Source: JAJYQH01 sp036261615 (GTDB lineage: Bacteria > Actinomycetota > Actinomycetes > Propionibacteriales > Propionibacteriaceae). Taken from it: a DNA stretch of 9,524 bases. How positions within the stretch are numbered: position 1 is the first letter of the stretch; each line of letters starts with the position of its first letter. The notes beneath the pieces were generated by a model that was not told where the DNA came from, made no database searches, and was given only the letters and a program-made list of their open reading frames with translations. Where the stretch lies: contig DATAKK010000103.1 of NCBI GenBank assembly GCA_036261615.1, positions 1 through 9,524 of the forward strand, read 5' to 3'. This document shows, one piece after another, positions 1 through 5,050 of this stretch. The translations under genes and the position numbers were made by a program.

Positions 1-36
1 TGCTGCGCTGTTCCGTCGCTACGGAGGGCGACTCCT

Positions 37-50
37 TGTTGCACGTGTGT
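37..50 (+). repeat. outlying copy of the TGTTGCACGT repeat
   Basis: TGTTGCACGTGTGT matches 263-276 at 13 of 14 positions. This copy lies on the other side of the tRNA-like fragment from the two copies beside the integrase start. Repeats on both sides of a core are the layout of an attP site, with arm-type integrase binding sites. Confidence 0.5.
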
Positions 51-112
51 CGCGACGGCGGGCAGTGTGGCGGTCGAGGGGTAAAAGCCTGGTCAAAGCC
101 ATGATTGAAGGG

Positions 113-137
113 TGCCGGAGAAGGGACTTGAACCCTT
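113..137 (-). other. tRNA-like 3' fragment (T-arm plus acceptor strand), candidate att core
   Basis: Read on the minus strand, this is a T-stem AAGGG, loop TTCAAGT and stem CCCTT, then an acceptor-like CTCCGGC and discriminator A, followed by CCC rather than CCA. The T-loop matches the universal GTTCRANTC pattern and the stem pairs perfectly. No D-arm, anticodon arm or matching GCCGGAG 5' acceptor strand lies upstream (137-295), so this is not a complete tRNA. Integrative elements that use tRNA genes duplicate just this 3' part, so it may be an att core. Its orientation would place the intact tRNA on the far side of the element, outside this window. Confidence 0.5.
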
Positions 138-156
138 CCACCAGGGTCCCTTCTCC
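117..156. repeat. perfect 10-bp inverted repeat over the tRNA-like fragment
   Basis: GGAGAAGGGA (117-126) and TCCCTTCTCC (147-156) are exact reverse complements separated by 20 nt. The left arm overlaps the acceptor and T-stem part of the tRNA-like fragment, so the symmetry goes beyond the T-stem itself. It may be a core-type recombinase binding site pair or a hairpin. Confidence 0.6.
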
Positions 157-166
157 TGTGGAGAAA

Positions 167-194
167 TCCCTAGCTAAATGGATCTCACTAGGGA
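167..194. repeat. 7-bp inverted repeat TCCCTAG/CTAGGGA
   Basis: TCCCTAG (167-173) and CTAGGGA (188-194) are perfect inverted copies with a 14-nt AT-rich spacer. They lie between the tRNA-like fragment and the integrase gene. A role in recombinase or excisionase binding is possible but not shown. Confidence 0.4.
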
Positions 195-261
195 AAACGT
201 ATAGGTTGCGAATCCCTCAAGCGTGGCAAAAGCGGCCAAACAGGGACTAAAGTGGCCCTAG

Positions 262-283
262 ATGTTGCACGTATGTTGCACGA
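262..283 (+). repeat. tandem 11-bp direct repeat, candidate integrase arm-type sites
   Basis: ATGTTGCACGT (262-272) is followed immediately by ATGTTGCACGA (273-283), differing only at the last base. The pair ends 12 bp before the integrase start codon. Tyrosine integrases bind short repeated arm sites near their own gene with an N-terminal domain, and this pair fits. Because the repeats overlap the expected promoter and leader of the gene, bound integrase could also repress it. That is inference. Confidence 0.5.
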
Positions 284-295
284 AATGGGGGCCTG

Positions 296-1465
296 ATGGC
301 GCGGCGACGGAGCTTCGGGAGTATCCGGCGGTTGCCGTCGAAGCGCTATCAGGCGAGCTACATCGGACCGGACCTGGTCCGTCACTCCGCCCCCATGACG
401 TTCACGGCCGCCGGTGACGCCGAGGCGTGGCTCAACGCCGAGCGCGGACTCGTTGAGACGGACCACTGGAGATCTCCGGCAACTCGCAGCACCGAGGCGG
501 CACGGGAGGCTGCACAGAACCTGACGCTGGACGAGTTCGCCGTCCAGTGGCTGGCCGACGTCAACCTGCGAGCCACCACCCGCCGCGACTACGACTCACT
601 GTTGCGGAACCACATCTCGCCAGCGCTGGGCAGCACCCCGGTGCGCAGCCTCACGAAGCTGGACGTGCGGCGGTGGTGGCGGGAGATGGACCCGGACAGG
701 CCGCGCGCCCGGTCGAAGGCGTTCCAGTTGCTGCACAACATCATGGGCGACGCCCTCGAACAGGAACTCATCGACGTGAACCCGGTGACGTTGCCGCGCC
801 GGACCAGGATTCGCACCAAGCGGGCGAAGCAGATCGACGCCCTCAGCCTGCAACAACTGAACTCCACGGCGGACCACATGCCGGACCGGCTGAGGATGGC
901 CGTACTCCTGGCCGCCTACTGCGATCTCAGATACGGGGAACTGTCAGAGTTGAGGCGGCGCGACGTCGACCTCGACGCCGGCACGCTGAAGGTGGCCCGC
1001 GGGGTGGTGAAGGTGCCCGGCGGCTACGTTGTCGGTGAGCCCAAGACGGAGGCCGGCGTGCGGACGGTCCACATTCCTCCACACCTGCTCCCAGGGCTGC
1101 GGAACCACCTCGATCAGCACGCCGCTGCCGGCTCCGACGGCCTGCTGTTCCCGGCGCCGAACGGGGGACACCTGCATTCGTCGTCGTTCGCCCGTTCGTT
1201 CGCCAAGGCTGCGGCCGCCGCGGGCCGTCCGGATGCCACGCCACACACGCTGCGACACACGGGGGTCTCGTTCGCGCACAAGGCGGGCGCGACGTTCGCG
1301 GAGAACAAGGCCCGGGCCGGCCACACGTCCGAGGCCATGACCCTGCTCTACACACACACGCTCGACGGGGCCGACAAGGCCCTCGCCGAGGCGCTGTCGA
1401 GAATGGCGGAGGAGGGGCGGGGGGCCGGGGAGGAGACTCTCGGTGGTACTGGAGGTGTGAGCTGA
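296..1465 (+). CDS. site-specific tyrosine recombinase (phage/ICE-type integrase)
   Basis: This 389-residue protein should catalyse integration, and perhaps excision, of a mobile element. The N-terminus (about 1-60; RRRSFGSIRRLPSKRYQASY then a DAEAWL motif) is the small arm-binding type common in actinobacterial integrases. Residues about 76-160 form the SAM-like core-binding domain. Residues about 175-365 are the catalytic domain, with every expected residue visible: R212 (DLRYGEL), K250 (EPKTEAGVRTV), H317 and R320 (HTLRHT), H343 (AGHTSEAM) and the nucleophile Y352 (LLYTH). One small oddity is AGH where LGH is usual. The ATG at 296 gives the expected family N-terminus; the ribosome-binding site is only a weak GGGGG stretch. 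The gene is adjacent to att-like repeats and points away from them. No xis or rep gene follows, so the element may be immobile without help. The family call is secure; the element type is not. Confidence 0.95.
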   Translation: MARRRSFGSIRRLPSKRYQASYIGPDLVRHSAPMTFTAAGDAEAWLNAERGLVETDHWRSPATRSTEAAREAAQNLTLDEFAVQWLADVNLRATTRRDYDSLLRNHISPALGSTPVRSLTKLDVRRWWREMDPDRPRARSKAFQLLHNIMGDALEQELIDVNPVTLPRRTRIRTKRAKQIDALSLQQLNSTADHMPDRLRMAVLLAAYCDLRYGELSELRRRDVDLDAGTLKVARGVVKVPGGYVVGEPKTEAGVRTVHIPPHLLPGLRNHLDQHAAAGSDGLLFPAPNGGHLHSSSFARSFAKAAAAAGRPDATPHTLRHTGVSFAHKAGATFAENKARAGHTSEAMTLLYTHTLDGADKALAEALSRMAEEGRGAGEETLGGTGGVS

Positions 1466-1511
1466 TGGCCCACAGGCGCGCAGCTGGCCCGACCTTCTCC
1501 GGTTGGCGGGG

Positions 1512-1820
1512 TCATTGGGCGCTCGCCACGTCGAGAGCGGCCCGCATCGGTCCGAAGGTACCCAGCGTCCGCGCGTACTCCAGGGGCAGCGTGGGGCGCG
1601 CGCCCGGGGTCGAGGGGCAACGGGGCAGCGCGGCATATGCGATCGGCTCGCCGAACCGGCGGCGGAAGCGCATCAGATCAATCACCGTGCGGGCCCTGTC
1701 GTAGATCCGCACCCGCTCGTCGGGCGCCGCGTCGGACGCCGACAATCCGTCGAACTCGGCCCAGCTTCGACGTGTAGCGGCCTTTCCTCCTTGCTGCCAT
1801 GAGGCGCGTGGCCGTCGGGG
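1512..1820 (-). pseudogene. C-terminal remnant of a second AbiEi-like antitoxin
   Basis: An open stretch of 102 codons runs in the same frame directly after the stop of the upstream nucleotidyltransferase gene, with no good start codon or ribosome-binding site of its own. A TTG at 1745 is the only start-like codon of note. The section IYDRARTVIDLMRFRRRFGE, a GEPIAYAAL motif and an ending LEYARTLGTFGPMRAALDVA resemble the C-terminal domain of short AbiEi-family type IV antitoxins with an ARTVVDL-type motif. The N-terminal winged-helix half is absent. The other frame just upstream (DVTLTPTATRLMAARRKGR, about 1785-1845, overlapping the nucleotidyltransferase end) may be a frameshifted piece, but that is weak. 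It ends 46 bp from the convergent integrase stop, and no partner toxin follows. The remnant call rests on motif memory, not a search. Confidence 0.5.
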
Positions 1821-2624
1821 TCAGCGTGACGTCGCCTGATCGGCGTCCGGTCGGCCGCCCTCTCGAAGGCCGGAGAGCCATGCCTCGAGGAGTTCCTGGT
1901 GTGCTCCCCGCCAGGCCAGCCGCAGCGCAGGTTGCAACCGCGTCGCCACCCGAAGGACCCGCTGGGCGCGGTCGGGGCTGAAGCAGGAGATTCCTCGGCG
2001 GCCGAGACGGTTGGCGCCGGCCAGCTGGTGGTCGTATTCGGTGGCCGCCAGGGCGAGTTCGTCGTCCCACGTCTCGTCGCCGTAGATGCCCTCGGAGGCA
2101 GCGCGCAGCACGGTGAGGAGATCGTCGGCGTCCTTGGTTTGGGCGGGTTGGCGTCCGGCGAAGGCGATGAGCTTGAGCACGGCGATGAGTTCGAGGGGGG
2201 CGACGGGCAGCAGCCTGCCCGAGGGCAGTCCGATGTGGTCGGCGTGGGCGGCTGCTTCGGCGCAGCCGAGTACGTCGAGCCTGGACTCGTGGATCACAAC
2301 GTCACCGTCGCGTTCCAGGTCTCCGTAGGGAACCACGTCCACTTGCTGTCCCAGGAGGCGTCGGCGTTGCCAGGCCCGGGTCGGTTCGCCCAGCGTCGCC
2401 AGCCTCGCGTCGAAGTCGAGCGCGTCGTGGGCGGCGATGGCGATGTCGACGTCGTTTGTCGCACGCCGGGGGAGCGTGACCCTTCCCAGGACGAGCGCCA
2501 GATCCCTGGCGGTCGCGCCGATGAGCACCCAGCGGCCGGGGGCGCCGAGGGCGTCGACGAGGGCGTCGAGCAGGTCACTCGGGACGGGAAGGGCCCCGTC
2601 AGTCAAGGGCGCGAAGGTGCGCAT
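1821..2624 (-). CDS. AbiEii/AbiGii-like nucleotidyltransferase (type IV toxin candidate)
   Basis: This 267-residue protein belongs to the DNA polymerase beta-like nucleotidyltransferase superfamily used as the toxin partner of AbiEi antitoxins. Family toxins bind or transfer nucleotides and stop growth, typically during phage attack. Visible motifs are the fold-entry segment WVLIGATARDLAL (33-45, GA in place of the usual GS), the metal-binding pair D58 and D60 in TNDVDIAIA, and the third acidic residue D96 in QVDVVPYG. Residues 145-170 hold the helical motif ELIAVLKLIAFAGR followed by KDADDL. The ATG at 2624 is preceded by a strong AGGAGG and overlaps the end of the antitoxin gene by 26 nt, so the two are translationally coupled. 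An upstream in-frame ATG at 2687 would add 21 low-complexity residues and lacks a comparable ribosome-binding site. It appears intact. Toxicity is inferred from the family and the pairing. Confidence 0.82.
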   Translation of the reverse strand: MRTFAPLTDGALPVPSDLLDALVDALGAPGRWVLIGATARDLALVLGRVTLPRRATNDVDIAIAAHDALDFDARLATLGEPTRAWQRRRLLGQQVDVVPYGDLERDGDVVIHESRLDVLGCAEAAAHADHIGLPSGRLLPVAPLELIAVLKLIAFAGRQPAQTKDADDLLTVLRAASEGIYGDETWDDELALAATEYDHQLAGANRLGRRGISCFSPDRAQRVLRVATRLQPALRLAWRGAHQELLEAWLSGLREGGRPDADQATSR

Positions 2625-3624
2625 CGCTCCTCCTGAGGTGCGCGGCGAACTCGAGGGAACGGGCGTCGCCGTCGCGGAGCAGGTCACCGTAGATCAGCAC
2701 GGAGGGGACCAGGCCGGGCAGCGACGACGGTAGGCCGTCTCCCCAGAAGCGCTCCCGCACCTCGACACGGAACGGAGTGGGGGCGGGCGTGAGGCGGAGC
2801 AGAGTGACGGCGGGGCCGAGAGTTGCGGCGTAGATGATGCCTTCGGTGGTGCGCACCTGGTCGTCCAGAACCGCTGCCGCGGAGATCCCGCCGAGGAGGA
2901 CGTCCCTCGCGGATTCACGCCGCACCGTGTCGGGCCAGTGCTCATCGGCCGCGAACAGGGCTCGGGAGGTGAGCGGGCGGACGGGGAGCCTCCGGTAGGC
3001 ATCGGCCCACGTGTCGAGCAGCCGACCGGGGGAGTGCAGTCGACCGTCTTGAAGGAGTCCGGCATCGGTGAGCTGGAGCAGGGTGTTGTGGACTGTTCCC
3101 ACCGACGTTCTCGCGACCGCGGCCAGGTCTCGGACCGGGCTGCCGGCCAGGGCAGGGTCGGCCAAGAGCGCGAAGGCCACTCGATGGCTCGCGCGATTCA
3201 ACGCCACGGCACCGGCGGCCCGATGCGGTGAGGGGGGGCGCGGAAGGGTGTCGCGTGCCCCGGTCGGTCCAGTGTCGTCGGCGTGAGTGAACACGACGGT
3301 GCGCCCGTCGAGCACCAGATGGGCGTTGCCGCGATCGTCCAGGAAACTCACGCCCGCGTCGGTGAGCTGCCGGACGGTGGCATCGTCGAAGCCGCTGCCC
3401 ACCAGCAGGGGGAGCCAGCCCGGCTCGTCGTCGGGTGCCCGAGGATGACCTTGGACGGGGTGGATGTCGACCCGGTACAGCGAGGGCCCGTGACGCAGGA
3501 TGAGCCGGCGTCCGGCGGCGGGCCGCACCGACACGGTGGTGACGTCCTTCATGCCGGCGCGCACCAAGGCCTGCTGGACGTGACGCGCCAGCACCTCACC
3601 CCGGGCCTCGTTCAACACTGCCAT
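2599..3624 (-). CDS. AbiEi-family antitoxin / transcriptional autoregulator
   Basis: This 341-residue protein would neutralise the adjacent nucleotidyltransferase and repress its own operon. It is of the long AbiEi type. An N-terminal domain (1-125) of unclear function is followed by a winged helix-turn-helix (about 147-200, with VRDLAAVARTSVGTVHNTLL and the wing near DGRLHSPGRL). The C-terminal AbiEi domain (about 205-341) carries LLGGISAAAVLDD, IYAATLG, and the family ending VPSVLIYGDLLRDGDARSLE. The open frame reaches upstream to 3810, but the added residues are arginine-rich and cross an operator-like region. ATG 3624 gives a natural start, MAVLNEARGE, exactly at the predicted transcription start. 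There is no Shine-Dalgarno sequence, which fits a leaderless mRNA. The gene overlaps the downstream toxin gene by 26 nt in the usual antitoxin-first order. The central rather than N-terminal HTH distinguishes it from the short AbiEi proteins. Confidence 0.82.
   Translation of the reverse strand: MAVLNEARGEVLARHVQQALVRAGMKDVTTVSVRPAAGRRLILRHGPSLYRVDIHPVQGHPRAPDDEPGWLPLLVGSGFDDATVRQLTDAGVSFLDDRGNAHLVLDGRTVVFTHADDTGPTGARDTLPRPPSPHRAAGAVALNRASHRVAFALLADPALAGSPVRDLAAVARTSVGTVHNTLLQLTDAGLLQDGRLHSPGRLLDTWADAYRRLPVRPLTSRALFAADEHWPDTVRRESARDVLLGGISAAAVLDDQVRTTEGIIYAATLGPAVTLLRLTPAPTPFRVEVRERFWGDGLPSSLPGLVPSVLIYGDLLRDGDARSLEFAAHLRRSDAHLRALD
2628..2634 (-). promoter_or_regulatory. strong ribosome-binding site fixing the nucleotidyltransferase start
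   Basis: AGGAGGA lies a few nucleotides before ATG 2624 and inside the end of the upstream antitoxin gene. It decides the start in favour of 2624 over the ATG at 2687. Confidence 0.75.
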
Positions 3625-3914
3625 GCGTTCAATATATCTGAACTGGGCACGGATTTGAACGCCGCATCGGCGCCATCGGCGTCCCCTTGGCGACGCGACC
3701 ATCGAGTCCACCAGTCGCCTGCAATGTCCATGCCTGAGGCGTGCCACGGGAACGCGCAGTCGGGCCGGCCCGGCCGTCCGCCCGGCGGTGCCGCGTACTG
3801 CCAACGGCACCTATCTCGCCATGGTGAAAATGCCTTGACCGACGTGAACAAGAAGTTGTCCGCGACGTCCGCTGAGGACTCGATTCTCCCGTGTCGCCGT
3901 CGCCGCTTCCTGCG
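3625..3914. other. intergenic region between the methyltransferase and the AbiE operon
   Basis: No credible gene is present; open frames here translate to arginine- and tryptophan-rich sequence without family features. Its antitoxin-proximal end carries the AbiE promoter and operator. A perfect 12-bp palindrome, CGGGCCGGCCCG, sits at 3761-3772 beside further GC-rich sequence. It has no loop and no T-run, so I do not call it a terminator. The 290-bp gap argues that the methyltransferase and AbiE genes are transcribed separately. Confidence 0.6.
3627..3660 (-). promoter_or_regulatory. leaderless promoter and operator-like half-sites of the AbiE operon
   Basis: On the minus strand, -35 TTCAAA (3659-3654), a 17-nt spacer and -10 TATATT (3636-3631) are followed by 6 nt and then ATG 3624, so transcription probably starts at or within a base of the start codon. 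Overlapping this are GTTCAAAT (3660-3653), GTTCAGAT (3643-3636) and an inverted GTTCA (3627-3631, plus strand). The last two form a 17-bp imperfect palindrome over the -10. AbiEi antitoxins are known to bind inverted repeats in their own promoter, so this is the natural operator candidate. Confidence 0.6.
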
Positions 3915-4463
3915 CTATCCGTGTGGACCAGTTTCCGCAGACCGACTGGTCGGGGCGTCGTGGTTGTCGGGGGTCCAGGGGTGCAACCGGGGACGCCATG
4001 CGGGTACCTCCCGACGGTACGCCTCGTAGTCGGCGCCGAATCTGGCGGTCAGTGCCGGCTCTTCGTGCCAGCGCACGAAGGCGGGGGTTCCGAGTCCGAC
4101 CACGATCGTGTAGATCAGCATGCTGAGTTGTCCGAACAGCATCGCCTGTCCGACGAAGATGGTCATCACGGCCAGGTAGATCGGGTTGCGGACATAGGCA
4201 TTCAGCCCGGTCGTCACCAGGCGCCCAGTCATCGCGCCGGGCATGGGTGTCCCGCTCGCGCGCACGAATTGCACGAACACGTCCACGGCGGCGACCACGC
4301 CGACGACGATCAGCAGGACGCCCGCGACTTCGGCTACTGGCCACCCGGGCAGTGGGTGCTGCAACTGCCATCCGGTCAGCCACCAGGGGGCGAGGATCGC
4401 CCCCACCCCTCCAGCGAGCAGGAACCACGCCGCGCTGATGATCCCTGCCACCGACTTGCGCAT
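3915..4463 (-). CDS. ICMT/PEMT-family integral membrane methyltransferase
   Basis: This 182-residue membrane protein belongs to the isoprenylcysteine carboxyl methyltransferase / phospholipid methyltransferase superfamily, which transfers a methyl group from S-adenosylmethionine at the membrane. Hydrophobic segments lie at about 8-30, 44-66 and 95-126. The cofactor-binding signature is visible as GLNAYVRNPIYLAVM (86-100) and, after the last membrane segment, a cytoplasmic RWHEEPALTARFGADYEAYR stretch (131-150) and VPAWRPRL. The length is normal for the family's bacterial members. ATG 4463 is preceded by AGGAGGTG at ideal distance. Bacterial members act on varied or unknown substrates (lipids, small thiols, isoprenoid-like compounds), so the substrate is not assignable. 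It sits between the AbiE block and an att-like patch and may be island cargo. Nothing in the sequence links it to AbiE function. Confidence 0.85.
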   Translation of the reverse strand: MRKSVAGIISAAWFLLAGGVGAILAPWWLTGWQLQHPLPGWPVAEVAGVLLIVVGVVAAVDVFVQFVRASGTPMPGAMTGRLVTTGLNAYVRNPIYLAVMTIFVGQAMLFGQLSMLIYTIVVGLGTPAFVRWHEEPALTARFGADYEAYRREVPAWRPRLHPWTPDNHDAPTSRSAETGPHG

Positions 4464-4470
4464 GGCAGTT

Positions 4471-4478
4471 CACCTCCT
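4471..4478 (-). promoter_or_regulatory. strong ribosome-binding site of the ICMT-family gene
   Basis: AGGAGGTG lies 7 nt before ATG 4463, confirming this start over the longer open frame that begins at 4557 in another frame. Confidence 0.75.
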
Positions 4479-4683
4479 CGCCCGCGTGGCCGTCCCGCCC
4501 CGGGTTTGGATCTCGCCGACCCCATCGAGGCAAGCGTGCATTCCAGGGCTCCTCCACGATGGCATTGATCCCCAGTCACCGGCCAGCCCGACCGACCAGC
4601 GTGCCTCAGAATTCGACCCCCGTAGAAACCGGCTCGGGGTTCTACCGTTCGCGGAGGGACAAGCGTGAACCTCTGTCCGCTCC

Positions 4684-4707
4684 GTGGGGGCATTTTCGGG
4701 GGTAGCT
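4684..4707 (+). repeat. G-rich direct repeat, copy 1
   Basis: GTGGGGG, a 7-nt spacer containing TTTT, then GGGGGTAGCT. It matches copy 2 at 4904-4927 at 20 of 24 positions, with all differences in the spacer. Each copy holds two GGGGG boxes 12 bp apart, about one helical turn, as expected for a protein contacting one face of the DNA. Confidence 0.6.
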
Positions 4708-4810
4708 TCGTAAACACTTGTCCATTTGAGGGCACGGCGGTCTCGGTGGGAAGACTGATGAGCTTTGTCGGACCAAGCGTTAGACCTTGTCAGGGCGCAG
4801 TGGACCTCGA

Positions 4811-4835
4811 CTCCCAAGAGAGGACTTGAACCTCC
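4811..4835 (-). other. second tRNA-like 3' fragment (T-arm plus acceptor strand)
   Basis: On the minus strand, T-stem GGAGG, loop TTCAAGT and stem CCTCT (one G-T pair) are followed by acceptor-like CTTGGGA and G, with no CCA. The T-loop again matches the universal pattern. No D-arm, anticodon arm or matching TCCCAAG precedes it, so it is only a 3' half. It shares an 11-bp GGACTTGAACC (plus strand) with the fragment at 113-137, but stems and acceptor differ. The two are therefore not the left and right copies of one duplication. Confidence 0.45.
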
Positions 4836-4881
4836 CTCTCCTGGATGCAACGCTGTGGCTTGACGAGGAGAAACGACAGGC

Positions 4882-4898
4882 CCATGGACCGGTCATGG
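4882..4898. repeat. 17-bp near-palindrome CCATG-GACCGGTC-ATGG
   Basis: CCAT, one extra G, the perfect 8-bp palindrome GACCGGTC, then ATGG. It lies between the tRNA-like fragment and the second G-rich repeat. It could be a dimeric protein binding site; no known motif is recognised. Confidence 0.35.
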
Positions 4899-4903
4899 CA
4901 TCT

Positions 4904-4927
4904 GTGGGGGTTATTTTGGGGGTAGCT
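4904..4927 (+). repeat. G-rich direct repeat, copy 2
   Basis: Second copy of GTGGGGG-(7 nt)-GGGGGTAGCT, in the same orientation and 220 bp from copy 1. The tRNA-like fragment lies between the two copies. It may be an arm-type integrase binding site. Confidence 0.6.
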
Positions 4928-5050
4928 GCTCCTCGTCGGTCGCCTGCGCTCAGAAGGTCGCTTCCCTCGCTGCGCTTGGGGTTTGAGGGGTCAGGCATGG
5001 TGCTCATGACCCAGCAGGACCCTGCGCCCCGCAGATCAGTTGTCGCCTAT

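Larger units (their letters stand above)
1..295. other. gene-free left-end patch resembling an attachment region
   Basis: I see no convincing gene here. The patch is AT-richer than the coding DNA around it, especially at 155-290. It contains a tRNA-like 3' half on the minus strand (113-137), two inverted repeats (117-126/147-156 and 167-173/188-194), three copies of a TGTTGCACG repeat (37, 263 and 274) and a pair of AAAGYGGCC repeats 20 bp apart (229-237, 249-257). It sits directly upstream of a tyrosine integrase gene. A tRNA fragment, short repeats and an adjacent integrase are what att sites of integrative elements usually look like. The exact crossover point cannot be fixed from this window. 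Confidence 0.55.
4464..5050. other. gene-free 587-bp region between the island cargo and nuoN
   Basis: I find no gene on either strand. It must contain the promoter of the ICMT-family gene (not identified) and any terminator of the nuo operon (no strong hairpin followed by Ts was found). Recognisable structure includes a weak hairpin GTAGAA/TTCTAC at 4622-4645, two copies of a G-rich 24-bp repeat (4684-4707, 4904-4927), a tRNA-like T-arm/acceptor fragment (4811-4835) between them, and a near-palindrome centred on GACCGGTC at 4882-4898. The set resembles an integrase attachment site. Confidence 0.55.

Noticed and set aside
47..250. 67-codon plus-strand open frame in the left patch
   Set aside because: It runs through the tRNA-like fragment and inverted repeats, has no ribosome-binding site and no family-like sequence.
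1899..2636. Long plus-strand open frame opposite the nucleotidyltransferase
   Set aside because: It is glycine/valine/glutamate-biased antisense of a gene with clear motifs; high-GC DNA commonly gives such shadows.
3625..3810. N-terminal extension of the antitoxin to the ATG at 3810
   Set aside because: The added residues are arginine-rich and unlike the family, and the stretch contains the promoter and operator; ATG 3624 fits better.
3840..3860. ACAA-GAAG-TTGT hairpin as terminator of the methyltransferase gene
   Set aside because: Only four A/T-rich pairs and no T-run; too weak.
3283..4029. 248-codon plus-strand open frame across the antitoxin promoter and methyltransferase end
   Set aside because: It spans two real genes and an operator on the other strand and has no recognisable domain.
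3811..4557. 248-codon minus-strand frame over the methyltransferase gene
   Set aside because: It is arginine-rich, in another frame from the clear ICMT-family protein, and lacks a ribosome-binding site.
113..4835. The two tRNA-like fragments as attL and attR of one element
   Set aside because: They share only the 11 bp around the T-loop, which all tRNAs tend to share; stems and acceptor strands differ.
4930..5050. Rho-independent terminator after nuoN
   Set aside because: No stable stem followed by Ts was found; only a CAGG/CCTG mini-palindrome is present.
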